The notes below the pieces were generated by a model. The model ran no database searches and was not told the origin of the DNA. It saw nothing but the letters and a program-made list of their open reading frames with translations. A stretch of DNA of 64,000 nt, taken from contig QZCP01000434.1 in assembly GCA_003956705.1 (NCBI GenBank), positions 128,484 to 192,483 on the forward strand. The letters run 5' to 3'. How positions within the stretch are numbered: position 1 is the first letter of the stretch; every line of letters begins with the position of its first letter. Both the position numbers and the translations under genes were made by a program. Of this stretch, positions 7,612 to 19,800 are shown in pieces. This DNA comes from Brevipalpus yothersi (lineage: Eukaryota > Arthropoda > Arachnida > Trombidiformes > Tenuipalpidae).

Positions 7612-9465
7612 ATGATGATGCATTCTCTTGTGTGGTTATTTAACATATTCATACTTACAACAGCTCACAAGCCAACTGATTTTATCCAATTTAACGATGC
7701 CCTTTTATCGGCAGTCAATTTGAATTCAAATATTATTGAAGTATTGATAGACGGTGAATATCGGCCGTTCAATATCGACTTGATATATATTTTTGTGCAG
7801 GGCCAAATGTTTGTTTCTGATGAACGATATATTGTTGCCGCCTACGAAATAAAGCTTGAGGTGAACGTTTTTGATATCAAAGATACATCGAAGATTTCGA
7901 AAAAATTCAAATTGAAAGATCCAGAAAGAAGATTAGCTCCTCGGCGTAATAGCAATTATATTTGGAGCCTTAACTATGAGATCGATCGATATAGTCCAAT
8001 TCTTATCCTACAAAGTTTAGATTTGGATGGTAAAATGAATGCGACTTTGCAGATGGGAAATCAATCGCAATCGCAATGGAGATACAAGAGAATGTTCATT
8101 TGGCAAAATGATACCTACATATGTTACGATGCAGCATTACAAGAGCAATCATCATTTATTCTCAAATTAGATCATTTGCAGAAAGGTGGATCTGATTTAT
8201 TGGCTTCATTTGTTTCAGCGATAGAGTTTGGTTCACCAGGAGCTATATTTTTTGTTCCATCCTATCCAGAACCTGTAATATATGTTCATGATGAAGGAAA
8301 GCTGATAGTGTATTCATTCATTGAAATACTTGATGAAATGAATAAAGTGGTAGAAAAATGTAGGAAAAGTGGTGAACCATCACAAAATCTATTGAAATTG
8401 GAAAAGTTTTTGCGCTCAGAAAGAGTCCCCGCTGATTGTAGTGATCAAGTTGAAGTAATGATCTATTATCACAATGATTCCACAGCTAAGTATAATATGG
8501 CTAGACCACCAGAGAATATTTTATGGCTTGGGCATGAAATACAAAAGATGAAATTTTTGACCAAAGTCAGCTCTACTCGAATGGAAATCTGTGATTGGAA
8601 GAAGGGAGTCGAAGAAATTCTGTGCCTCAGAACTATTACTTTCGAGAATGAAATCGGACAAATTACCCGTTACGTTGACACTAGGAGAGGTGTATTCGCT
8701 ATTCAGACCGACAGTTATAAAAAGCTATCGTTTCCAATTGTGCTTGAATGCAAAGAATTTCCGTCTTGTGAAACATGTTCCATGCTTGGCTACTACAATC
8801 CCTGTAATTGGGATGGTTCTAAGTGTATTGATAAGCGTTCAGGTTCCAAAAATTATCAATGCTTCTATCCATCTGATATAACTAACAAAAATTTACCTAA
8901 TGAAACTACAGAAATCACAGTATCATTCCCATATGAATTGAGAGAAAATTTCGGTGAGAAAGTATATCTAAGTCTTCCAAATGGAACCGAAAAGAATGTT
9001 TCCTACAATGGTAAAGAGTATTCGGCAACTGCACCAAACTCACAGCTAAAAGGAATATCGTTCAATTTCATTCGATCAACTGGAGGACCAATGAAAATTT
9101 TTTTGGAAAAAGATGAACCACCAAAAAGTGGTTCCTCTTACTTATGGCTATTATTGATCTTCATCATCCTCCTTATCTTATGTTCTGGCTGCTTTTTCTA
9201 TCTCAAACTTTCTCAGACACCCAAAACTGGTGATAAACCAGCACCAATATCAACAATAGCAGACGCTGTTCTTGAAGACCAATCAAGTCTCACTAGTGTC
9301 AGTAGAAAGGAGCAAGAATCGAAGAAAGTACCCAAAACCCTATCAGCATTCCAAACGGCCAAAAGTTCTCGAACTACCCGAAAGGGATCTCTTCCACATG
9401 ATCCTTCTTCACCACTCGGTTTAGGAGCCGATGAATATCTATCACGGTCTGTGGCTCACCACTGA
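7612..9465 (+). CDS. Chimeric sema/PSI-like type I membrane protein (paralogue 4)
   Basis: Intronless 617-residue frame starting with the signal peptide MMMHSLVWLFNIFILTTA. From about residue 130 to the start of the PSI-like module the DNA is almost identical to the gene at 1634. From the PSI cysteines (first Cys at residue 380) through the membrane helix (about 510-533) to the SRSVAHH terminus it is almost identical to the gene at 4689. The switch lies between about 8747 and 8763: the leucine codon CTT before GAATGC matches paralogue 2, and the G in TTTCCGTC matches paralogue 3. The frame is intact and every family domain is present, so the fusion should be functional. Residues 45-130 differ from paralogue 2 by many amino-acid changes despite near identity on either side. 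Confidence 0.8.
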   Translation: MMMHSLVWLFNIFILTTAHKPTDFIQFNDALLSAVNLNSNIIEVLIDGEYRPFNIDLIYIFVQGQMFVSDERYIVAAYEIKLEVNVFDIKDTSKISKKFKLKDPERRLAPRRNSNYIWSLNYEIDRYSPILILQSLDLDGKMNATLQMGNQSQSQWRYKRMFIWQNDTYICYDAALQEQSSFILKLDHLQKGGSDLLASFVSAIEFGSPGAIFFVPSYPEPVIYVHDEGKLIVYSFIEILDEMNKVVEKCRKSGEPSQNLLKLEKFLRSERVPADCSDQVEVMIYYHNDSTAKYNMARPPENILWLGHEIQKMKFLTKVSSTRMEICDWKKGVEEILCLRTITFENEIGQITRYVDTRRGVFAIQTDSYKKLSFPIVLECKEFPSCETCSMLGYYNPCNWDGSKCIDKRSGSKNYQCFYPSDITNKNLPNETTEITVSFPYELRENFGEKVYLSLPNGTEKNVSYNGKEYSATAPNSQLKGISFNFIRSTGGPMKIFLEKDEPPKSGSSYLWLLLIFIILLILCSGCFFYLKLSQTPKTGDKPAPISTIADAVLEDQSSLTSVSRKEQESKKVPKTLSAFQTAKSSRTTRKGSLPHDPSSPLGLGADEYLSRSVAHH

Positions 9466-10392
9466 AAGCTTCCATGAGAGATCAGGATTTAGTTTAGAAA
9501 TTTTTTGATCTTCTGTTTCTTTTGTTTCAATCAATTAATAGTATTTTACCTATGAAATCAGTTTATCATAATTTTTTTAGTTACTAACATAATCACCACA
9601 CAAAAGTTCTCTGTTAGACTTGATTTGAAATATCCTCTTCGGGAATATTTCCCATAGCCAACATGAAGTGTGCTGAGATCAAGAAAATTGATTTTCAAAA
9701 AAATTAACCCAAAAAAAATGATCCTCAACCAATCGATTGAGAATATGGCCATCTCCAAGCCCAAAATAAGCTATTAGCGATTGTATGAGCTATTTGATTG
9801 CCTAACACTGTTAACAATGTTAGAGCTATTAGAAACATTTCAATTTGAATCAAGGAGACAAAAAATGTTTCAATTCAGTCAAATAAAGCGTGGCATGTAA
9901 GAATCACAATCGAATGAAAATTTATCAGTTGAATTGAGAGAAGAAAAGTTTGAGAAATACTAAGCTTTTGAAGTTCTTAAGGCTTGGATCAGTTGGAAGC
10001 CGAGAAAGCAGAAAAAGATCATTTCAGAATGGGAAGAACGAGCTCAACCAGATACCAAACTGTACTGATCATGCATATCATGTTCGTCTGGAATATTAGA
10101 ATATAATACTAAAATTTCTGGCTATAATGAAAATTTAATGCTAATATAAGCGAGATTTTCAAATTGAATCAACATATTTCTAAGGGGAACAACTTCTCAA
10201 AATACTTTGACTAGTCTTGCTCGAACATGATAAATATTATGTATTGTTGTAATGATTCAGGATTTGGTGCATCTGATTTCGTTACAAGCTGTTGATTACA
10301 TTTTAATTTGTGAATTGATTCATTGCAAATGTCTTCACAGAATCCATTAATCAAATTCCGAAATCCTCATAAGATTCCAATGTGTCCATTTG
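9466..10392. other. Intergenic region between paralogues 4 and 5
   Basis: No supported gene. The first 25 bases behind the stop match the flank of the gene ending at 6533, then continue without the duplication junction, so this is probably the ancestral downstream sequence. A possible AATAAA lies at 9882-9887, some 420 bp behind the stop. The AAGATAG block seen upstream of the other genes was not recognised here. Confidence 0.55.
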
Positions 10393-12276
10393 ATGTATCT
10401 CTTGGGCTTTTTATCGGCGATACTGATGGCTTGCTCATCTCATAAGCCAACAGATTTCATTCAGTTTAATGATGCCTACATTCCAGTTGTAAATTCTAGT
10501 TCTGAGAGCTTTTATCTATTGGTGAATGATGAATATTTAGAATTCAGTAGAAAAGATTTTAACGATCTAGAGGGTGGGTACATATTCATTGCTGGTGATC
10601 AGCAACAGTATATTGTGGCTGTCGATCGTTCGACTACTATCGAAAAGGTAACTGTGTTTGACATTGGAACTAGATCAGTGTGGAATAGGTTCACATTGGA
10701 AAACTACAGATTGGCTCCTCGACATGAGAGCAATTATATTTGGAATCTTGATTCCAAACTGAGAGGTGGAGATTTCCATTTTGTCGAAAGCATCTACTTG
10801 AATGGTACAGTTGAAGATTACATTATGGTCCCTGAAATAATCAATTCGGGATGGGAATTTTGGAAAACATTCATCTGGGATGATGAAACATACATATGCT
10901 ACGATCAAAGGAAAGATGAAAAGCAATCAGCATTCATTGTGAAGATCGATCATTCCAAAGGAGATCAATCCAAATCGATATCATCACTAGTATCAGCGAT
11001 AAAACTAGGACGTCCAGGAGCTGTGTTTTTTATTGCATCCTATCCAAAACCTCTAATTTTCATTAAGGAAGTATTTGTTGGCGATAATAAAATCATCATA
11101 TACCCATTCAGCGAGCTGAGTGATGAGATGAAAAACGCAGTAGAAAAATGTAAAAAGACTGGAACAACATCGGAAAACTTATTTGATCTGAAAAAATTTC
11201 TTCAAAATGAGGAAGTTGCTGCTGACTGCAAGGAACAGAATGAATTGCTGATTTATAATAACACTCAGCCTGGAGTTCAGTATGAGTTTCCATTTGAATT
11301 TGATTCCTACAATTTAATCGTTGTTTGGCTTGGCCACGAAATTAATAAGATGAAATTTGTGATTAGATACGAAGGAGGGTCCGATAAAAGGCTATTTGTT
11401 TGTGATTTCATTGAGAATACAAGGAAAGTCGAATGTTCTAGGAATCTGGATCCAATCAGTATAGAGGGAAAATATTTTATCGACACCCGAAAAGGTTCAA
11501 TTGTCATTCCAACGGCTGAACGCTATGAATTTCGTCCAATACTAGAATGTTTCGAATTCAAATCATGTGAAACATGTACTATGCTCGGTTATCATAATCC
11601 TTGTATTTGGGATGGTTCCAAGTGTATTGATGAGCGGCCAGGTTCTGAATATCGTCAATGTTTCGAGCCATCTGAACTATATTATGAAAATCTAATTGAT
11701 GGTAATACACAAATTACAGTATCTTTTCCATATAAATTGAGGCAAGATTTTGGTGAGAAAGTATATCTTAGCTTCTCAGATGACACCAAAAAGGACGTTT
11801 CAATTGAGGATGATAAGTTCTTGGTCACAGTACCAACCTCACAGCTTGAAGGAATTGCAATCAATTTTATTCGACCCACTGGAGGACCAATGAAAATCTT
11901 GTTGGTTGGCGGAAAACCAGTGGGACCACCAGAAAATGGCTTCTCCTACTTTTGGCTAATAATGATCCTGATCATTGTCTGCCTCATAATTCTCGTAATC
12001 ACACTCTATTTGAGAGTTAAAAAGCCATCAAAAGATAGTATAGTAACAATAACAGCAACAGAAACCGATGATTTTTCCAAAGAGTTACCAAGTTCCGTTG
12101 TGAAAGGATCTGAAGAATTGAAAAAAGCTCCCCAACCTTCAAAAACTTCTGAAGTACCTTCAAGTTCTAGAATTCCAAGTTTTAAAATTGGTGCTCCTCC
12201 ATCTTCCTATGACCCATCTTCACCATTCCCATTCACTGATGATAAATTTGAATCACGTTCTGTGATTAAAGAATGA
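10393..12276 (+). CDS. Sema/PSI-like type I membrane protein (paralogue 5)
   Basis: Intronless 627-residue frame from the ATG at 10393; a TTG one codon earlier is in frame but unlikely as a start. The signal peptide is MYLLGFLSAILMACSS, followed by the family N-terminus HKPTDFIQFNDA. PSI-like cysteines start at Cys386 (ECFEFKSCETC, PCIWDGSKC), the beta-rich domain ends in PTGGPMKI, and a membrane helix lies at about residues 519-542. The Ser/Pro-rich tail ends in SRSVIKE. The ectodomain just before and within the PSI region is closest to the truncated gene at position 1 (shared DKRLFVCDF and ISIEGKYFID), yet the two have unrelated tails. It is the last gene before the giant muscle gene. Function is unknown. 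Confidence 0.8.
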   Translation: MYLLGFLSAILMACSSHKPTDFIQFNDAYIPVVNSSSESFYLLVNDEYLEFSRKDFNDLEGGYIFIAGDQQQYIVAVDRSTTIEKVTVFDIGTRSVWNRFTLENYRLAPRHESNYIWNLDSKLRGGDFHFVESIYLNGTVEDYIMVPEIINSGWEFWKTFIWDDETYICYDQRKDEKQSAFIVKIDHSKGDQSKSISSLVSAIKLGRPGAVFFIASYPKPLIFIKEVFVGDNKIIIYPFSELSDEMKNAVEKCKKTGTTSENLFDLKKFLQNEEVAADCKEQNELLIYNNTQPGVQYEFPFEFDSYNLIVVWLGHEINKMKFVIRYEGGSDKRLFVCDFIENTRKVECSRNLDPISIEGKYFIDTRKGSIVIPTAERYEFRPILECFEFKSCETCTMLGYHNPCIWDGSKCIDERPGSEYRQCFEPSELYYENLIDGNTQITVSFPYKLRQDFGEKVYLSFSDDTKKDVSIEDDKFLVTVPTSQLEGIAINFIRPTGGPMKILLVGGKPVGPPENGFSYFWLIMILIIVCLIILVITLYLRVKKPSKDSIVTITATETDDFSKELPSSVVKGSEELKKAPQPSKTSEVPSSSRIPSFKIGAPPSSYDPSSPFPFTDDKFESRSVIKE

Positions 12277-12994
12277 AAGCTCACGTGAGAGACCAAGATT
12301 CAGCTTGGATCTTATCTAATTTCCAATTACTTTTTTTCGGTCGAATACTTCTTCCTATTTACAAATAAAATTTTCTTCTTAATGAAAATTTGTAAGTCAC
12401 TAGGCCAGCATCTTCAGTCAGATTCAGAGGGACAATCTTCTCCATGGAATTCCATTTCACAGTGAGCAAGAATAGATGCATGAGAAAACAGTGAGAATGA
12501 ATCAGTTTACTCCGCGAGAAGAAAATTCTCACTCCTTCGAGACATAAAATGTTCAAGTTCGAGAAGATAAAAAAAATTCATGGGAAATGTTCCAAGAGAG
12601 AAGAATCAAGAAGAGCGACTTAAGAAAATGATGGAGCATGCAAACAACATAGATGATAAGTGTTGCAACACACAGAGAGATGAAGGAGTGAAATAGAGTG
12701 AAAGAGTGTTAATTATATTCTTTCAGCTGAGCCATGATGAGCCTATTCACTGTTTCCAAATAATAGCAAGAGATTATGTTCCAATTCATCCACATGATAT
12801 ACCGAAACTAGAGTAAAAAACAATGGAACATTTGAGCTATTTTTTCCATCAAGTAATCTTGATCCCAAGTCGAAACCAAGTCAACCCTCAAGAAAGACCC
12901 AGAATTCATTTTAGGACGGTTTTTTGAGGAAAAAAAAGTCTTCAATTGATTTATTTGTAAATGTAATTTTTTTTATTCCCTCTCTCTCCATCAG
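12277..12994. other. 3' flank of paralogue 5 and upstream flank or intron of the sls-like gene
   Basis: The first roughly 30 bases resemble the 3' flanks of the other cluster genes. No clear coding exon is visible. The segment ends in a long pyrimidine-rich stretch and CAG (about 12968-12994), a strong splice acceptor for the first visible sls exon. The matching donor, and hence the true first exon, could not be identified: candidate GT sites here are weak. Confidence 0.5.
12364..12369 (+). terminator. Putative poly(A) signal AATAAA for paralogue 5
   Basis: Canonical AATAAA 88 bp behind the stop codon at 12276, a normal distance for a eukaryotic 3' UTR. Confidence 0.45.
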
Positions 12995-15900
12995 GTCTAG
13001 ATTCAGCTATCGAAGAATCTGGTCTCGAAGAATATCATCTACTTCGAAGTAGATCACTTCAAATGGATGATTCATATCGACAAACATTTTCAAGTCAAAT
13101 TTCTATGGAGCCAGTATGTACCAAGGCTCCATGCTTCCATAAGTCTCTGGTTGATCAGCGAAATATAAGAGAAGGCAAAACAGTGCACATTGAAGCCAGT
13201 CTTGAGCCACAAGGAGATTCAACAATGAAAGTTGAATGGTTCAAAGATGGTCAACAATTAGATGCTTCCTCTCGCATAACAACTCTCTACAATTATGGCT
13301 ATGTTGCTTTAACCATAATCAAATTTGAGCCTCGGGATGCTGGCACTTACACATGTGTTGCCACCAATGCCCTTGGCAGTGATCAAACATCAGCATTCAT
13401 CACTCATCAAGCCCCAACTCAAATCATCAAAAAATTCACACCCCAACAATCCATCCATTCTGATCATCCCCAACCAATGTCCAGTGATGATGAATACTGG
13501 CAAAAGTATCAACAATTGGAAGATTCTTCCTTCTATCGTCGTGATGATGAGGAAGAGATGGATATTCAAATTAAGCCCAAATTTACATCACCTCTATCAG
13601 GTCCCAAAGAATTGATTGAAGGTCAAAATGCTCACTTTGAAACTAGACTAGAGCCTATCGGTGATCCTAAGTTGAGTGTCCAATGGTATCGCAATGATGT
13701 GCCAATTATCTCAGGTCATAGATTCAAAACTTATTTCGATTTTGGATACATTGCTTTGGATGTTTCCCCAGTATATCGAGAAGATTCAGGAACCTTTACG
13801 ATAAAAGCAACAAATGAATTAGGTGAAACTTGTCTTAGTCATGAGCTTAAAGTTTGCCTACCTAGTGATATGTATAGTCCGCCGGACATTGATTGGACTT
13901 CCATCAAGAAACGTCGAGTTAGTTTTAACGTTGAAGATGAAAAATTATCGAAAACACCACGTTTCCAGCGAGGTTTATCAATAGATATGTCCAAACAGCA
14001 AGCCCCTGTGTTCACACGTCCTTTGAAGAATACTCAAACAGTTGAGAAGAATCGAGTCCATCTGGAAGCTCGCTTAATTCCATGCTCAGATTCTTCGATG
14101 CACCTTGATTGGTACCACAATAATGAGCTTATCAGATTACATGATGATGAGAGGATATCATGGAGATATCGAACTCAATACGAATTTGACTACGTTTCAT
14201 TAGACATTTTGTGCTCTCGAATTGAAGATTCAGGTGTTTACATGTGTAAAGCTACCAATAGTCTAGGACAAGCGGCCACATCATGTTTAGTTGAAGTGAA
14301 ATCCTATGATGAGCTAAGTGAGGAGGAAAGAGAATCAGAATTCTGGTATAGTCAACAGACTCGACATACGGAAGATACATCTCTTTATCAGCGACATGAT
14401 TCAATTGAAGAATATATTCGAATGAAGCCAAGATTTTTGACAGCATTGGAGAAAGATATAGTCATTCCAGTTGATGAAAAATTGACGATAGAATATCGTT
14501 TCCAGCCAATTGATGATGATAATTTGCGAGTAGAATGGTTCCGTAATGGTACACCTTTGAATATGATCCAAGAGTCTCGATATCAATCAACCAAAAGTTT
14601 TGGAGTAGCATCTTTGTTCATCGACTCATGTAAACCAAGTGATAGCGGTATTTATGTGTGTAAACTTGAGAATGAGTTTGGAAGTGCTGAGAGTCAAATT
14701 AATCTTCTTGTTGATCAAAAGGGTGCAAATGATTTTGAAAGAAAATCAACAACCACATCATTAATTATGCGTAAACAGTCTGATGGTGACGTTGTGGAAC
14801 ATGATTCAAAATACGAACCCAAAAAATCTGAGAAAGATAGATGGGTTCGTTTTTTAACTTGTTTGAATAACTTTGAGGTGAAACCAAATTCAACAGTTAA
14901 TCTTGAGGCAGTGCTAGATGTTGGCCGTGATGTGAATCCACAAGAAATCGATATTCAATGGTTCAAAAATGGCCTCGAGCTTAAAACAACCCCACAAGAT
15001 AAGTTCAAGTCTACCAAAATCATACAGCTTGACAAGGATACAAAATATCGAACAGATTATCATTTGGGACGAGTATCTTTGGAGATAGTCCAAGTGAACC
15101 CACATGATTCCGGCATCTACACATGTAGAGTTAAGATTCTCGAATGTGAAACCGTTACATGCTGCCATGTCAGATGTATTCCCGTGTTTCCCAGAGTTTC
15201 AACAGATGAAACTAGTCAAATGAAAACAAGGCCCATTTCAACCATGATTGCATCAACACCTCTACCAAAACTGACTCCAACTGAGCCCGAAATTGGTGCA
15301 CAAAGTTCTGTAATTCAGTATGAGGAACCTCAATTCATTGTTCCATTGTATGATTCAGAATTAGATACAGATGACAACATTCATCTGGAAGCAAGAATTA
15401 TACCAGTCGAACTTGACTCTCTGTCACTTGATACACCAGAGGATCGAGTGACTAGTGTACATTGGTTTCGTGATGGAATATTTTTGGTAGCTGATAATCG
15501 AACTCGATTGTCTTATGCTCAAGGTATAGTCACTCTTGATATAATGAAAGCTCAAGTGAAAGATAGTGGCACATATACATGTAAACTGAGTACACCAAAA
15601 GGTCAAGCAGTGAGTACAGCATCAATTACAATAAGAGACAAGAAGATTCCCAAAAAGACGAAGAAAACAAAACAATTGAGTCAAGCATCGGAAGTTCCAG
15701 GAGTTGAGAGTCCGAAAATCACCAGTAAATTGAAATTTTCACCTCCACTACGACCATCTTTCAATTTATCACACATAATTTGTCGAATAAGACCACCATC
15801 AGATCAGGATAGATCACTCAGAGTAGAATGGTACAAGAATGGTCAAATGATACTGATGGGTACTGGAGACAAGGAGAAGTTTAGATCAACACTTCATCGC

Positions 15901-16891
15901 GATTGTGCTGTTCTACACATTCGTAATGCAGATATATCAGATTCTGGTGAATATTCAGTCAAAGTGATCGATGCTGCTGGCTTTTGTGAAGACTCGATAA
16001 ACATACAGATTCCCTTGATCACAGATCAGAGCAAACCAATTGTAACAAGTGAAATACCGTCCTTCGAAGTTCCACTATTTAATACCATGAATGCCAAGGT
16101 TGGTGAGCCACTTCATTTGGAAACCATCATAAAACCGGCAAATTGTACCTGCCAATGGCTACTGAATGGTAATCCAATTGTTGATACTCAGACTGACATA
16201 TCGCACGTGAAGACATTCCATGAAGATGATCGTGTCAGTCTACACATCAATAAGCTTATGCCTGAAGATTTAGGCATTTACACTTGCAAACTAATTGATG
16301 AAGAAAGTGGAAAAGTTTCATCTGCCTCATGTTTTGTCAGAACACAAGATGGTCCAATTCAGAGTGGCCCATCAACACTAGTAGATATCAGCACAAAAAT
16401 GAGCCCAATTTCGAATTCACCATCTTTCACAATTCCATTGAGAAGTATCAAGAGTATCAATGAAGGTGAAAAGCTCACTTTGGATTGTCGAACAGATCTT
16501 CTTGGTCCATCAGAGATTGTTGAATGGTACTTGAATGGACTTCCTTGTGAGTTGAGTCCAAGACATCAAGTAGTATATGACATGGGATATGTACAACTTG
16601 AAATTGATGATATCAGGCCAGAAGATAGTGGAATATATGAATGCAAAGTCCATAACCGATCTGGTCAAGCGATTTCATGTGCAATGATTAACGTCAAGCC
16701 ATGTACAAAGATTGAAGAGGATCTTTCAAAATGTCCACTCTTCATTCAGCCATTGACTAGTCGCGGTGATAGTCTACAGAAAGATAGAATAGCACATCTT
16801 GAATGTACAATTAAGAGTGGTGTCAAAGAGGCAAAAAAGCAAGATCAAATGAAAATTGAATGGTTCCATGATTCAAAAGCCATCGAAATAG
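12995..16891 (+). CDS. sls: sls exon A: Ig domains 1-9 and first half of Ig10
   Basis: The acceptor CAG at 12992-12994 opens the exon with two bases completing a codon, so an upstream exon must exist. The first ATG in frame is at 13063, but the frame is open before it. Ig domains lie at about 13120-13405, 13574-13855, 14002-14298, 14427-14712, 14844-15181, 15327-15637, 15724-16012, 16055-16342 and 16417-16698; Ig10 begins at 16732. Most show the W-F/Y-x-x-G strand and a DSGxYxC motif near the end. Ig2 has FTIKA in place of YxC and Ig7 has YSVKV, so these lack the second disulphide cysteine, as is common in kettin. Ig5 and Ig6 carry extra loops of 10-20 residues. Linkers between the first Igs are 40-60 residues and rich in charge. 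The donor is AG|GTAAG at 16892. Confidence 0.85.
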
Positions 16892-19800
16892 GTAAGCTCA
16901 AGTAAATTGAACCAAGTGCATAATTGATCATCTGACTTCTTTCAAAATTAGGTCCAAAATATCGAACCACTTTTGAGAAAGATACCATAAAATTGGACAT
17001 TCACGATTTGAACGAAAATGATCTGGGAATGTACACATGTAAGGCCAGTAACAAATACGGAACTGCAATGACAAGCTGTAATTTGGAGATGAAACGTGAG
17101 TATATTGCTCGAAAGTTTGTCAACTGCAGTAGAATGATTCATTGGTGGCAATTTTTCTTACAGCAAAACAACCAGAAGATGTTGACAAGAAGAAAAAGAG
17201 AAAAACACTCAAAACTTCTGGAAGCGCAGAAGGAGAAGAGATGCCAATTTTCATCTCATCTTTAACTGGGCCAACCAGTGTAGAAGATGGTCAATCAGTT
17301 CATCTGGAATGTCGAGTCATACCAGTGAATGATAAGGGATTGACCATACACTGGTATCGTAATGGCACCAAAATTATTCCAGGTAAATATCAATCTCTTC
17401 ATCTTTATCGACTTTGAGATTATCATCCATGTAAAGCCAAAATTGATCATAAATATAGATGAAATCATTCTTAAAACGGTCAACTTAAAAGAAAACCATC
17501 AAAATCTGAATAACTTCAAGAAAAATAATGAAAGAATATTGCTAACTTGTATTCTCTACAAAAATAATGTATTTTTTTCGTTCTTGCTAGATTCCAAAAC
17601 GATAACAACTCACGATTTTGGCTATCTAAGCTTAGACATTTCCGCTGTGACTCCCAATGATTCTGGAATTTACACATGTAAAGCAATTAATCGACAGGGT
17701 GAAGTGTCGACGTCATTTCCTCTGAAAGTCCAGAAAGCCACCCGATCTCTTGCCCCATCATCAATGGTGGCTACTACTTCAGCCTCATCAATGATTAGCC
17801 CAGAGCAAGGACCGATGGAATCACCTAAGTTTGTGAAAGTTTTCAAACCTTCAATTAATGTTAAAGAAGGTGAGAGCATCCATCATGAGGCTAAAATATC
17901 TCCTGAAAATTTTGAAGAGATGGAAATTCGCTGGCTCAAAGACAATATGCCTCTTAGAGCTGATGGACGAATAAAAACTATCCATGACAATGGCATAGTA
18001 ATTCTAGAGATATGTCCAGTCCATCGAGATGATACTGGTCGATACTCAGTGTACATCTCAAATCCAGCTGGACAAGCAGCAGCAACATTCGAAGTGAACG
18101 TTCAATCACCAGATTCGATTGATGTTTCCAAGAAAGCTAAGCGAGTGAAGAAGATAAAGAAACCCAAAGTTCCAATTACAGATGGAGTAGAACACATGGA
18201 AACTGACAAAATATATCAAATTCCATGCATAACGAAGCCACTAGCTGATCTTGATCTACCAGAAAATGGTACAGCTCGCTTTGAGTGTCAATTTAAGCCT
18301 ATAATTGATGAAGATGAAGATTCATATGAAGTTAATTGGCTTCACAAGGGTAAACCATACAAACCGGATGCTCGAACCAAAACAATCGATCAACCAGGTC
18401 TTGCTATACTGGAAATTGGTGGCATCAAACCAAATGATAGTGGCCAATTTTCGTGTCAAATAGTCAATAAATCACATCAAAGTGTAGTGTCAACATGTCA
18501 ACTAAGGGTTAAGGCCTCTGGAGTTGATGTTCCAATGAGCTCAATTGATGAGGCACACATTCAACCATCCAAATCTTTGGATGCTGTCCAACCTCCACGA
18601 TTTGTGACACCACTAACGGATATGCCAAACAAAATGGAAGGTGAATCATTGCATCTTGAATGTCGACTTGAGCCAGCCAATGATTCGAATATGAAAATAG
18701 AATGGTTCCACAATGGATTATTATTGGAACCATGCTCAAAAATTCGAACACTCAACGATTTTGGTTTCGTTGTTCTCGAAATCGATTGGCTATTACCATC
18801 TGATAGTGGTGAATTCCAGTGTAAAGCAACCAATAAATTCGGTATGGATGTTACTCGAGCATCGATACGAGTGAAAGAGAAGATTGATGAAGGTGTGAAA
18901 AAATCTGATTCTGGTAGATCATTGAAACGATCTGATTCCAGTAGATCACTGAAAAAGAGTAAAAGTGGTGACATATATCAGATACCTTCGTTGGCTACAG
19001 CTGAAGAGGATGAACAATTAGGTCAACCACCAAAATTCATTGTTCAACTTCAAGATTTGAATAATCTCAATGAAGGTGAATCAGTGCATCTTGAGTGTCA
19101 ACTTATTCCCATTGATGATGTGGACATGAGAGTTGAATGGTTCCACAATGGTAAGCCACTAATCACTGGTCATCGATTTAAGGCTACCCATAACTTTGGC
19201 TTTGTTGCCTTGGACATTCTCCATGTAACACCGGAAGACAGTGGTGAATATGTTGCAGTGGCTACCAATGATTATGGTCAAGATTCAACGAGAACAGTTT
19301 TCGTTTGTAGTCCAGTCAGACAGATTTATCGTCCTCAATTTTCTGACATTAAAGAATTGCCATCATTCACACGGTAAGTGTTCTTCCTATTGATGAAAAG
19401 ATAACAATTATGATTGTGATGTATTGATGACAATATTCATCAACTGCTTGTCTTCATGTCTTGATTATGTTTCTCATTTAGATTCACATTGGATAGCTCG
19501 GTGAAGAAGGCCCCAATGTTTTTACAACAGCCAGAGTCAATGTCACTGAATGAAGGTGATCAAGCCAGAATTAGCTGCCAAGTGATTGGAAATCCTATGC
19601 CAAGTGTAACATGGATGTTGAATGGAAACATTATCTTTCCCAATGAGTATTTCAAGATATATCATGAAGATAGTTTTCATTACCTTGACATTCTCAATGC
19701 TCGACCTGAGCATAGTGGAAAAATTCAAATCTACGCTCGAAATGATTTGGGTGAAATTAACACATGGACAACATTGAATGTCAATTCGATGCTCTCCGTT

